From: an uncultured Clostridia bacterium
GTDB taxonomy: Bacteria; Bacillota; Clostridia; Lachnospirales; Lachnospiraceae
Direction of reading: 5' to 3'
Length of the DNA: 12,199 nt
Assembly: GCA_946620335.1 (NCBI GenBank)
Contig: CAMONF010000306.1
Span: forward strand, 1 to 12,199
The position numbers and the translations under genes were made by a program. Of this stretch, positions 5,857-12,199 are shown in pieces (the stretch's first letter is position 1; the number at the start of each line of letters is the position of its first letter). The notes under the pieces were generated by a model that saw nothing but the letters and a program-made list of their open reading frames with translations, had not been told where the DNA came from and made no database searches.

Positions 5857-5890
5857 TGGGAATGAGGGACGGTTCCTTTTCCCGCTTTTC
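5857..5890 (+). repeat. Palindromic intergenic repeat, locus C (single unit)
   Basis: A lone forward unit begins at the base after the rarA stop codon. It has the core GGGACGGTTCCTTTTCCC and a GGAATG variant in the left part. Unlike loci A and B, no inverted partner follows. It lies in the 92-bp gap between rarA and the convergent DUF4364 gene. Nothing else is visible in that gap. Confidence 0.85.
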
Positions 5891-5948
5891 TAAGAAGGGG
5901 AAGAAGGAAAATGGGCATCCTCTGCGCTCTGGGACTGAACAGTCACAG

Positions 5949-6461
5949 TTACATCAGTTTCTTCAGGATATACATATAAATATCCTGGGATTTCTCCGGC
6001 CAGTGGGAGCAGACCTTCTCGGCCTCCTCCTCCGTCGGCACGGTGATGGTGAGATCGATAATGGTCTCATTTCCCTCGATTACCCGGCAGCGGACCGCGT
6101 AATCGAAGCGGTCTGTCCGGACGTAATCCGCACGGATACTGGATTCATTTCTCAGCTCGAAGGCGTTGGCCCGCATGTACTCGTCGATGTCCGTCTTGAT
6201 GGCGTCGGAGATCATGCTGCTGAAGTACTCCAGGCACTCCTCGCCGGACTGGGTGGCCATGTACTGGGAGACGTTCCGGACCTTCTCCACCCGGATGAAG
6301 TCCGCGTCCAGAAGATCGTTGATGGCCTCCTGGACATGGAAATAGTCTGTGTATTCCTTGCCGACGATGAACTCCGTGATCTGGGCATTGGTGAGGGGAA
6401 AGGTGACTTTCCTCAGCATATACAGAATGATCAGTTTATACAAGGTCTGTGCGTTCGTCAT
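5949..6461 (-). CDS. DUF4364 family protein
   Basis: This 170-residue soluble protein resembles the clostridial DUF4364 family. The N-terminal part (about 8-65) looks like a winged helix: a helix with LYKLIILYMLRKV, then TNAQITEFI and FHVQEAINDLLDADFIRVEK. A C-terminal alpha/beta part follows (YAVRCRVIEGNETIIDLTITVP). A DNA-binding or regulatory role is plausible from this fold guess but not established. I start at the ATG 6459-6461, which has GGAGAG eight bases upstream. The longer frame to 6563 would begin inside the -35 box of the gene's own promoter and is rejected. An 8-bp perfect inverted repeat (CAGGATAT/ATATCCTG, 5964-5987) lies in the last codons. The gene is convergent with rarA and divergent from the YerC-like gene. 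Confidence 0.8.
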   Translation of the reverse strand: MTNAQTLYKLIILYMLRKVTFPLTNAQITEFIVGKEYTDYFHVQEAINDLLDADFIRVEKVRNVSQYMATQSGEECLEYFSSMISDAIKTDIDEYMRANAFELRNESSIRADYVRTDRFDYAVRCRVIEGNETIIDLTITVPTEEEAEKVCSHWPEKSQDIYMYILKKLM

Positions 6462-6534
6462 GGCTCGGTCTCTCCGGAACTCCTCTGTTTTTTGGAAAAT
6501 GAACACCCGCCTCTGCAAAAGTGGCGTAAAATCC

Positions 6535-6563
6535 ATTATAGCTCGAAACGCTCCACGTATCAA
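6535..6563 (-). promoter_or_regulatory. Promoter of the DUF4364 gene
   Basis: On the minus strand TTGATA (6558-6563), 17 bp, and a perfect TATAAT (6535-6540) form a strong sigma-A promoter. The leader is about 70 nt. The promoter position decides that the gene cannot start upstream of it. Confidence 0.8.
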
Positions 6564-6682
6564 GAAAATACTGCGTCTATCGGGCCGGAAATAGAGCGGA
6601 TCATTTCCCCCTTATCAGATCTGCCGGGCTCGATTATGATCGAAAAAAATGTCGTTAATGGGTCATTATATGAAATTTACGA

Positions 6683-6711
6683 TTGAATTTAATGCTGTAA
6701 AATGGTAAAAT
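6683..6711 (+). promoter_or_regulatory. Promoter of the YerC-like repressor gene
   Basis: TTGAAT (6683-6688), a 17-bp spacer and TAAAAT (6706-6711) lie 42 bases before the start codon. It is divergent from the DUF4364 promoter, with about 120 bp between the two -35 boxes. That intervening stretch is AT-rich and shows no gene. Confidence 0.65.
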
Positions 6712-6721
6712 TATACAGCAT
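6692..6721. promoter_or_regulatory. Candidate operator over the yerC promoter
   Basis: ATGCTGTA (6692-6699) and TACAGCAT (6714-6721) form a perfect 8-bp inverted repeat with a 14-bp spacer that contains the -10 box. Centre-to-centre spacing of the half-sites is about two helical turns, suitable for a dimeric helix-turn-helix repressor such as the downstream gene product. Autoregulation is inferred. Confidence 0.45.
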
Positions 6722-6752
6722 CACTATAAACAACAAATAAGGAGAACCGCCA

Positions 6753-7046
6753 ATGAACGCGAAGCTTCACACGGAGGCAGTGGATAACCTTTTCGATGCC
6801 ATACTGACATTGAAGAACCGGGAAGAATGCTACAGTTTTTTTGAAGACGTCTGCACAATCAATGAAATCCTTTCCCTTTCCCAGCGTTTTGAGGTGGCAG
6901 GCATGCTGAGAGCCGGTCAGACCTATCTGGATATCTCGGAGAAGACCGGTGCCTCTACAGCCACCATCAGCCGCGTGAACCGTTCTCTCAACTACGGCAA
7001 CAACGGCTATGACATCGTGTGGGATCATCTCAAGGAACAAAAGTGA
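6753..7046 (+). CDS. yerC: YerC/YecD family TrpR-like transcriptional regulator
   Basis: This 97-residue protein belongs to the TrpR-related YerC/YecD family. A helical N-terminal dimerisation region (LFDAILTLKNREECYSFFED) leads into SLSQRFEVAGMLRAG. A helix-turn-helix follows at about 55-80 (QTYLDISEKTGASTATISRV), ending in the family signature NRSLNYGNNGYD. YerC homologues in Bacillus are reported to be DNA-binding regulators of uncertain target. Tryptophan-sensing residues of TrpR are not assured here. AAGGAG (6738-6743) precedes the ATG. It is a single gene with its own promoter, a palindrome overlapping that promoter, and a good terminator downstream. Confidence 0.9.
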   Translation: MNAKLHTEAVDNLFDAILTLKNREECYSFFEDVCTINEILSLSQRFEVAGMLRAGQTYLDISEKTGASTATISRVNRSLNYGNNGYDIVWDHLKEQK

Positions 7047-7103
7047 TGGCAGTACTGCTCGGACTGGTTGAAATGTCAGAGCGACATTCAGTATCTACGG
7101 AAC

Positions 7104-7140
7104 AAAGCCGCAGCTCACCGAAAGGGAGGCTGCGGCTTTT
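7104..7140 (+). terminator. Terminator after yerC
   Basis: AAAGCCGCAGC (7104-7114) pairs perfectly over 11 bp with GCTGCGGCTTT (7129-7139), followed by TTGTATA. Because both ends are A/T tracts it could work in both directions. Confidence 0.88.
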
Positions 7141-7244
7141 GTATACTTAGGCATATGCTGAGAGACCATGATCCACCACTCGGCGATTTCAAGGAAAAGG
7201 TATTGGAAAACGGCAAACCTTGCCGGCCGAAGGGAGAAGAGCCC

Positions 7245-7273
7245 TTGTCTGGCGGGGACCGAAACTGTATAAT
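7245..7273 (+). promoter_or_regulatory. Promoter of pcrA
   Basis: TTGTCT (7245-7250) and a perfect TATAAT (7268-7273) are 17 bp apart, giving a start near 7280. A short inverted repeat, AAGGG and CCCTT (7230-7246), touches the -35 box. The 303-bp gap 7047-7349 holds the yerC terminator, this promoter, a CGGCAA/TTGCCG hairpin (7211-7225) and the leader hairpin listed next, and no gene. Confidence 0.7.
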
Positions 7274-7290
7274 AGGACCATTACGGCAGT

Positions 7291-7320
7291 GCCTGCCGGT
7301 GGAGAATCTGTCCGGCAGGC
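7291..7320 (+). other. GC-rich hairpin in the pcrA leader
   Basis: GCCTGCCGG (7291-7299) is an exact complement of CCGGCAGGC (7312-7320) with a 12-base loop. It lies some ten bases after the expected transcription start and has no U tract, so it is not a terminator. It could protect the 5' end of the mRNA or bind a regulator. It does not cover the ribosome binding site (AGAGGAAAGG, about 7332-7341). Confidence 0.55.
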
Positions 7321-7349
7321 CATAGAAAACACAGAGGAAAGGGGTTCGC

Positions 7350-9755
7350 ATGGACCGTGAACAGATCATATCCAAACTGAATAAAGAGCAGCAGGAGGCA
7401 GTCCTGGCCTCGGAGGGGCCGGTCCTGATCCTTGCCGGCGCCGGCTCCGGCAAGACCCGGGTCCTTGTCCACAGAATCGCTTATCTCATCGACGTCTGCG
7501 GGGTCGCTCCCTACAATATCCTGGCCATTACCTTCACCAACAAGGCGGCCGAGGAGATGCGTCAGCGCGTGGACGACATGATCGGTTTCGGCGCCGGCGA
7601 GATCTGGGTCATGACCTTCCACGCGTGCTGTGTTCGCATTTTACGGAGACACGCCGAGGAGATCGGCTTTACCCGGTATTTCTCCATCTATGACCGGGAC
7701 GACCAGGAATCCGTCATGAAGGACATCTTAAAGCGCCGGAAGATCGATCCCAAGGTCATCAGCCACAAGGCAGTTCTGAACGCCATCTCCTCCGCCAAGG
7801 ACGAACTGATCACGCCTGAAAAATACGCCCGCCTCAATAAGGAGTGGGGCCAGGTGAAGATCGCCGACCTCTACGCCGAGTATCAGGACAAGCTCAAGGA
7901 AAATAACGCCATGGATTTCGACGATCTGATATCCAGGACAGTCGCCCTCTTCGAGGAGCGGCCGGACATCCTGGAGCTCTACCGCCGGAAGTTCCAATAC
8001 ATCAGCGTGGATGAATACCAGGACACCAACACGGCCCAGTTCCGCCTGGTCAAGCTCCTGGCGGACGAGCACCGGAATCTCTGCGTCGTGGGCGACGATG
8101 ACCAGAGCATCTACAAGTTCCGCGGCGCCAACATTCGGAACATTCTGAATTTCGAGGAGTACTTCCCGGACGCCAAGGTGGTCAAGCTGGAGCGCAATTA
8201 CCGCTCCACCCAGAACATCCTGAACGCGGCAAATGAAGTCATTCGCCACAACAGGGGACGGAAGAGCAAGCGGCTCTGGACGGACGTGGGTGACGGGGAG
8301 AAGATCCGCTTCAAGCGGTATGAGACCGGCTACGCGGAGGCGGAGGCCGTGGCCCGTGAGATTGCCCAGGCCGTGGGGCGCCGGGAGCGGCACTACAAGG
8401 ATTATGCGGTTCTCTACCGGACCAACGCTCAGTCCCGTCTATTCGAAGAAAAATGTCTTCTGCTGAACGTCCCCTACAAGCTAGTGGGCGGCGTGAATTT
8501 CTACTCCCGCCGGGAAATCAAGGACGTACTGGCCTACCTGAAGACCATCGACAACGCCGTGGACGACGTCGCCTCCACCCGCATCATCAATGTTCCGAAG
8601 CGGGGAATCGGCGCGACGACGATCACCAAGATTGCCACCTATGCGGCTGACGGAGGGATTTCATTTTTCGACGCGGCTGCAGCGGCGAAGGATATCCCAG
8701 GCCTGTCCTCGGCGACTGCCAAAAAAGTGGCGGTCTTTACGGACTTTATCGCCGGACTCAGAAGGAAGTCGGGGGAACTCAAGGTCAGTGATCTGATTGG
8801 CGAGATCCTGAACGAGACCGGCTACCTGGAGGCCCTCCAGGCGGAGGGAACCGAGGAGGCGGAGGACCGGCTGGACAACCTGGACGAGCTCCGCAACAAG
8901 GCCGTCCAGTACGAGGAAAATGCAGACAGTCCCAGCCTTTCCGGCTTCCTGGAGGAGGTGGCCCTGATTGCGGATATCGACACCGTGGACGACAACGATG
9001 ACAGAGTGCTCCTCATGACGCTTCACGCTGCCAAGGGACTGGAATTCCCGGTGGTCTACATGACCGGCATGGAGGAGGGCATTTTCCCCAGCGCCATGTC
9101 CATCAACAGCTCGGACAGCGACGAGGAGGTGGAGGAGGAGCGCAGGCTCTGCTACGTCGGTATCACCAGGGCCCGGGAGCAGCTGACCATGACCATGGCC
9201 TACGAGCGCATGATGCGCGGGGAAATGCACCCCATGATGCCGTCTCGCTTCATCCATGAAATGCCCAGGGAGGTGGTGGACCTCGGCAAGGGGTCCCAGG
9301 CTTCGAGGACTAAACCCGACCTTGGCAATGCCGGATTCGGCCGCAGCATGCGGGAGGCCATCACGGCGAAGCCCTATGCGCCCAAGCCGGGCAACGGCGC
9401 CTTCACGGGGGCTTATGGCCGTTCTGACGAGGATATGAATAGCGGGTATTCGAGCGCTTACAGCCGGTCAGGCGCCGATAGGAACGGCGGCGCTTATTCG
9501 AGTCCTTATAAGAGCCCGTACAGCAAGCCGGCCCAAAATAAAAGCAGCGCTCCGGCGTCCGCTTCGTCAGGTCGCATTGGCTCCGGAGAACTTGGCTACG
9601 AGGTGGGGGACAAGGTCCGCCATGTCAAGTTCGGCGTGGGTACTGTCAGGGAAATCAGAAATATGGGGAGGGACCACCAGGTCACGGTGGATTTCCCATC
9701 CTGGGGTGTCAAAAAGCTCCTGGCGGGCTTTGCGAAGCTGGTCAGGGAAGAGTGA
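7350..9755 (+). CDS. pcrA: ATP-dependent DNA helicase PcrA (UvrD family)
   Basis: PcrA is the essential superfamily 1A 3'-to-5' helicase of Firmicutes, which clears RecA and stalled RNA polymerase and helps excision repair and plasmid replication. The 801-residue protein has the Q motif LNKEQQEAV (10-18), motif I GAGSGKTR (30-37), motif Ia ITFTNKAAEEM, motif II VDEYQDT (D221, E222), motif III GDDDQSIYKFRG (from 248), motif IV LERNYRST, motif V LMTLHAAKGLEFP (555-567) and motif VI YVGITRARE (602-610). Residues about 650-745 are a low-complexity linker rich in Ser, Gly, Tyr and Lys. The end (about 748-801, GYEVGDKVRHVKFGVGTV) is the Tudor-like domain that contacts RNA polymerase in PcrA. The start is supported by AGGAAAGG and the promoter 70 bases upstream. 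No partner gene such as ligA follows. Confidence 0.96.
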   Translation: MDREQIISKLNKEQQEAVLASEGPVLILAGAGSGKTRVLVHRIAYLIDVCGVAPYNILAITFTNKAAEEMRQRVDDMIGFGAGEIWVMTFHACCVRILRRHAEEIGFTRYFSIYDRDDQESVMKDILKRRKIDPKVISHKAVLNAISSAKDELITPEKYARLNKEWGQVKIADLYAEYQDKLKENNAMDFDDLISRTVALFEERPDILELYRRKFQYISVDEYQDTNTAQFRLVKLLADEHRNLCVVGDDDQSIYKFRGANIRNILNFEEYFPDAKVVKLERNYRSTQNILNAANEVIRHNRGRKSKRLWTDVGDGEKIRFKRYETGYAEAEAVAREIAQAVGRRERHYKDYAVLYRTNAQSRLFEEKCLLLNVPYKLVGGVNFYSRREIKDVLAYLKTIDNAVDDVASTRIINVPKRGIGATTITKIATYAADGGISFFDAAAAAKDIPGLSSATAKKVAVFTDFIAGLRRKSGELKVSDLIGEILNETGYLEALQAEGTEEAEDRLDNLDELRNKAVQYEENADSPSLSGFLEEVALIADIDTVDDNDDRVLLMTLHAAKGLEFPVVYMTGMEEGIFPSAMSINSSDSDEEVEEERRLCYVGITRAREQLTMTMAYERMMRGEMHPMMPSRFIHEMPREVVDLGKGSQASRTKPDLGNAGFGRSMREAITAKPYAPKPGNGAFTGAYGRSDEDMNSGYSSAYSRSGADRNGGAYSSPYKSPYSKPAQNKSSAPASASSGRIGSGELGYEVGDKVRHVKFGVGTVREIRNMGRDHQVTVDFPSWGVKKLLAGFAKLVREE

Positions 9756-9771
9756 AATGTCTTCATTTTTA

Positions 9772-9804
9772 TGAGAAAAACGGTGAAAAGACCAATTTTT
9801 CTCA
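9772..9804 (+). terminator. Likely terminator after pcrA
   Basis: TGAGAAAAA (9772-9780) pairs exactly with TTTTTCTCA (9796-9804), and an inner GGT/ACC pairing extends the stem. The U run lies in the descending arm rather than after it, so termination is plausible but not certain. It is 16 bases past the pcrA stop. Confidence 0.5.
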
Positions 9805-9853
9805 AAAAAAGAGGGCAAAATAGATGTTTTATAGTGCAAAATGCAGATGAGCG

Positions 9854-9862
9854 TGATATAAT
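9854..9862 (+). promoter_or_regulatory. Extended -10 promoter of the acidic membrane protein gene
   Basis: TGATATAAT is a perfect extended -10 element (TGnTATAAT). The -35 region 17 bp upstream (GTGCAA) is weak, as is usual for this promoter type. Transcription would start near 9869, giving a leader of about 28 nt that contains the AAAGGAAGG ribosome binding site. Confidence 0.65.
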
Positions 9863-9896
9863 TATCTCAGTATTCTGAAAGGAAGGTGTGATACCT

Positions 9897-10436
9897 ATGA
9901 ACAACAAAGTAGATGAAATCCTCGCTCGTCTCAGAGCACAGGACGAAGACAGAAAAAAGGGGAACAAGCTTGTTACCATTCTTGCAGTGATCGGCTTTGT
10001 AGCAGCTGTCGCGGCGATTGCCTATGCGGTCTATCGCTTCTTCACACCGGACTATCTCGAGGATTTCGAGGATGATTTCGATGATGATTTCGACGACTAC
10101 TTCGAGGACGACGAGGAGGAAGAGGAAGAAGTAGAAGCCCCCAAGTCCCGCAAGGAGAAGGTCGAGGAATCCGTCAAGGCTGCCGCAGGCAAGGTCGTCG
10201 ATGCTGCTGAGAAGGCCAAGGCTGCTGTTGAGAGCGTGATCCACAAGGAAGAGGTCGAGGAAGAGGAAGAAGACATCGACGACTACTTTGAGGATGACGA
10301 GCCGGAAGAGGCTGCTGAAGCGGTCGAGGAAGAGACTGCGGAAGCTGCTGAAGCCGCTGCGGAAGCTCCCGAAGAGGCAGTGGAAGCTGCTGAAGAGGCA
10401 GTGGAAGAGGCCGCTGAGGAAGCCAAAGAAGAATAA
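9897..10436 (+). CDS. Acidic single-pass membrane protein, unknown function
   Basis: The product has 179 residues. A charged N-terminus (about 1-22, MNNKVDEILARLRAQDEDRK) is followed by one membrane helix (about 24-45, LVTILAVIGFVAAVAAIAYA). A very acidic, low-complexity tail follows, with blocks of Asp/Phe (DFDDDFDDYFEDD), a lysine-containing amphipathic helix (about 83-115) and then Ala/Glu heptad-like repeats to the end. The segment DDYFEDDE occurs twice. It has no catalytic motif; I recall similar hypothetical proteins in Lachnospiraceae. The tail could be cytoplasmic or extracellular, and the positive stretch RKKGNK before the helix favours a cytoplasmic N-terminus. I use ATG 9897, ten bases after AAAGGAAGG, rather than GTG 9888, which overlaps that site. 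It has its own promoter and a strong terminator. Confidence 0.8.
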   Translation: MNNKVDEILARLRAQDEDRKKGNKLVTILAVIGFVAAVAAIAYAVYRFFTPDYLEDFEDDFDDDFDDYFEDDEEEEEEVEAPKSRKEKVEESVKAAAGKVVDAAEKAKAAVESVIHKEEVEEEEEDIDDYFEDDEPEEAAEAVEEETAEAAEAAAEAPEEAVEAAEEAVEEAAEEAKEE

Positions 10437-10454
10437 TAAGATCAGAACATGATG

Positions 10455-10486
10455 CCCCGGGGATCTTTCCCCGGGGTTGTTTTTAT
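10455..10486 (+). terminator. Terminator after the acidic membrane protein gene
   Basis: CCCCGGGG (10455-10462), loop ATCTTT and CCCCGGGG (10469-10476) are followed by TTGTTTTTATTTT. The stem is unusual because each arm is itself a palindrome, so the two arms can also pair with themselves or between molecules. Confidence 0.9.
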
Positions 10487-10503
10487 TTTCAGCGATAGTG
10501 AGT

Positions 10504-10532
10504 TTGCGTTATGGGGCAGGATGTGATATAAA
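10504..10532 (+). promoter_or_regulatory. Promoter of rlmD
   Basis: TTGCGT (10504-10509), 17 bp and TATAAA (10527-10532) form a promoter, with TG at 10524-10525 giving an extended -10. Transcription should begin near 10540, which rules out the in-frame GTG at 10540 as the usual start. Confidence 0.65.
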
Positions 10533-10578
10533 GTCATAAGTGATTATTCAGCCCGGGAGGGCTTTGCAGGAGGAGAGT

Positions 10579-12057
10579 ATGCTGAAAAGAGGCGATATTG
10601 CCGAAGGAATCATAGAGCGCGTCGATTATCCCAACCGGGGCCGGATCAGGACCGAGGAGGGCCAGAAGGTGACGGTCAAGAACGTCCTCGCGGGACAGAA
10701 GGTGCGTTTTCGCATTTTCAAGAAGCACCAGGACCGGGTGGAAGGCAAGCTCCTGGAGGTGCTGGCCGCTTCGCCTCTCGAGACCGCTGACAAGCTTTGC
10801 CCGCTCTACCCATCCTGCGGCGGCTGCTCCTGCCAGACCCTTCCCTATGAGGAACAGCTGAAAATGAAAGCCGACCAGGTCCGCCGCCTCCTGGAGGAGG
10901 TGACCGAGGAAGACACTGTCTTCGACGGAATCCTGGCCAGCCCCAGGCAGACGGGATACCGCAACAAGATGGAATTCTCCTTCGGCGACGATCATCCGGG
11001 CGGACCGCTGACGCTGGGTCTCCACAAAAAAGGGACGACCTACGATGTGCTGACGGCGGATGGCTGCGCCATCGTGCATCCTGACGTATCCATGGTCCTA
11101 CGCGCGACTTTGGATTACTGCACGGAAAAGGGCTTTCGCCAATATAACAAGAAAGACCATACCGGCTTTCTGCGCTTCCTCCTGGCCCGCAGGTCGGAGA
11201 CTACGGGAGAGCTGCTGATCTATATCGTGACCTCCTCTGAGGTCGACCATGACTTTAAGGAGTGGGCGGACAGGCTTCTGGCGCTGCCGCTCGAAGGGAG
11301 CTATGCTGGCATTTTCCACGGAATCTCCGACAGTTTTGCGGATGCGCTCAAGGTGGAGAAGGCCATTCCCCTGTACGGGCAGGATTACTTTTACGAGACC
11401 CTGCTGGGGCTCCGGTTCAAGGTGACTGCATTTTCCTTCTTCCAGACCAACACTTTGGGGGCGGAGGTGCTGTATGGGGCTGTGCGGGATTATGTGACGA
11501 AGAACAGGTTATCTGTGCGTGGCAGGTTTGCGGATGAAGAGCGTGACCAGTCAGTGGAAGCCGGAACGGTTTCCTACGTGATGGGAGAGCAGCAAGCCGA
11601 AGTTCCGTCAGAAAACCACAAGGCGCCGGTCCTGTATGACCTTTACAGTGGCACGGGCACGATCGGCCAGATGCTGGCCCCTGTCGCAGGGCATGTTTAC
11701 GGTATCGAGCTCATTGAGGAGGCGGTGGAGGCTGCGAGGGAGAATGCGGCGCTGAACGACATTTCCAACTGCACCTTTATCGCCGGGGATGTTCTGAAGA
11801 AACTGGGTGAAATCGAGGAAAGGCCGGACTATATTGTGCTGGATCCGCCCCGGGAAGGCGTAAATCCCAAGGCTTTGCCGCAAATCATTGGGTATGGAGT
11901 TGACCGGATGGTTTATATTTCCTGCAAGGCAAGCTCTTTTAAGCAGGATATGGCGGTGCTCAGGCAGGCGGGGTGGAAGATGGAGAGATGGTGTTTGACG
12001 GATTTGTTCCCGCAAACCGGGCACATCGAGACCGTCTGTCTACTAACACATTCTTGA
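10579..12057 (+). CDS. rlmD: 23S rRNA (uracil-C5)-methyltransferase, RlmD/RlmCD type
   Basis: TrmA-family enzymes transfer a methyl group from S-adenosylmethionine to C5 of uracil. In Gram-positive bacteria one enzyme (RlmCD) can modify both U747 and U1939 of 23S rRNA. The 492-residue product starts with a TRAM RNA-binding domain (about 1-58). Four cysteines match the iron-sulphur ligands of RumA: C74, C80 and C83 in CPLYPSCGGC, and C163. The SAM site is DLYSGTGTIGQ (from D354), the LDPPREG motif is at 421-427, the catalytic cysteine is C449 in YISCKAS, and the general base is E484 in HIETVCLL. Residues about 310-350 form a poorly conserved insertion before the SAM site. ATG 10579 is chosen because AGGAGGAG (10568-10575) lies just upstream. 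Exact uracil specificity cannot be read from sequence. Confidence 0.93.
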   Translation: MLKRGDIAEGIIERVDYPNRGRIRTEEGQKVTVKNVLAGQKVRFRIFKKHQDRVEGKLLEVLAASPLETADKLCPLYPSCGGCSCQTLPYEEQLKMKADQVRRLLEEVTEEDTVFDGILASPRQTGYRNKMEFSFGDDHPGGPLTLGLHKKGTTYDVLTADGCAIVHPDVSMVLRATLDYCTEKGFRQYNKKDHTGFLRFLLARRSETTGELLIYIVTSSEVDHDFKEWADRLLALPLEGSYAGIFHGISDSFADALKVEKAIPLYGQDYFYETLLGLRFKVTAFSFFQTNTLGAEVLYGAVRDYVTKNRLSVRGRFADEERDQSVEAGTVSYVMGEQQAEVPSENHKAPVLYDLYSGTGTIGQMLAPVAGHVYGIELIEEAVEAARENAALNDISNCTFIAGDVLKKLGEIEERPDYIVLDPPREGVNPKALPQIIGYGVDRMVYISCKASSFKQDMAVLRQAGWKMERWCLTDLFPQTGHIETVCLLTHS

Positions 12058-12089
12058 AGAAAAAGGGCTGAAAAAGCCTGATTTACTGG

Positions 12090-12142
12090 GGTTTCCGTCA
12101 CCGGGAGCAGAGCGTGCTCCGTGTGATGGAACCTCTCTTTTT
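12090..12142 (+). terminator. Likely terminator after rlmD
   Basis: An inner stem GGAGCA (12104-12109)/TGCTCC (12115-12120) is extended by an outer imperfect helix (about 12090-12101 with 12123-12133), then TCTCTTTTTATG. It is 33 bases after the stop. The remaining 57 bases to the window edge show an open frame without a ribosome binding site and nothing I can name. Confidence 0.65.
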
Positions 12143-12199
12143 ATGTCTGAGGGAACTGTTCAAGGAGCAGTGGCGTGGCTACGATTTTATTATTTCAGA

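Noticed and set aside
6462..6563. Longer DUF4364 protein starting at 6563
   Set aside because: The TTG used would be the -35 box of the gene's own promoter; the ATG at 6461 has a proper ribosome binding site and matches the family start.
7728..8393. 221-residue open frame antisense to pcrA
   Set aside because: It is a shadow of conserved helicase sequence rich in Leu/Val from antisense codons.
12143..12199. Open frame from ATG 12143 to the window edge
   Set aside because: It has no ribosome binding site, it begins in the U tract of the rlmD terminator, and only 19 codons are visible.

Overview
The window looks like the chromosome of a moderately GC-rich Firmicute, most likely a clostridium of the Lachnospiraceae or a relative. 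This rests on the infC-rpmI-rplT order with a Gram-positive style attenuator, a PcrA-type helicase with the Firmicute C-terminal domain, a YerC/TrpR-like repressor, a DUF4364 protein, a Gram-positive TrmA-family rRNA methyltransferase, strong AGGAGG ribosome binding sites and 17-bp-spaced sigma-A promoters. The assignment is inferred, not measured.

Layout, left to right. Positions 1-308 form an inverted duplication: the C-terminal end of a HAD-phosphatase-like gene enters from the left edge and faces, tail to tail, the end of a complete membrane-anchored HAD gene (221-1033, minus). Between and within the arms lie copies of a short palindromic repeat. A SEC-C zinc-motif protein (1351-1911) follows behind a strong promoter and a leader that may be structured. 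It converges on an acidic-linker lipoprotein (2056-2886, minus), and the gap between them is filled by more of the repeat, including a perfect 39-bp inverted repeat. The translation operon infC-rpmI-rplT (3303-4406) has a good promoter, a 200-nt leader with mutually exclusive anti-terminator and terminator helices, and an AUU start codon for IF3. Next come rarA (4534-5856), one more repeat unit, and a convergent DUF4364 gene (5949-6461, minus). Divergent from it is a YerC-like repressor with a candidate operator on its own promoter (6753-7046), then pcrA (7350-9755), an acidic single-pass membrane protein (9897-10436) and an rlmD/rlmCD-type 23S rRNA uracil methyltransferase (10579-12057).

The genes are mostly separate transcription units of housekeeping type: translation initiation and ribosome assembly (infC, rpmI, rplT, rlmD) and replication-fork repair (rarA, pcrA). 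I see no phage, defence cluster, CRISPR array, tRNA or rRNA gene. The accessory interest lies in the repeat family, which has seven units at three loci, all sitting at stop codons in convergent gene gaps. It also lies in the duplicated HAD gene end, whose stop codon has been lost so that translation runs into the repeat, and in the RNA-level control of infC. The last 140 bases hold a terminator and no gene I can support.
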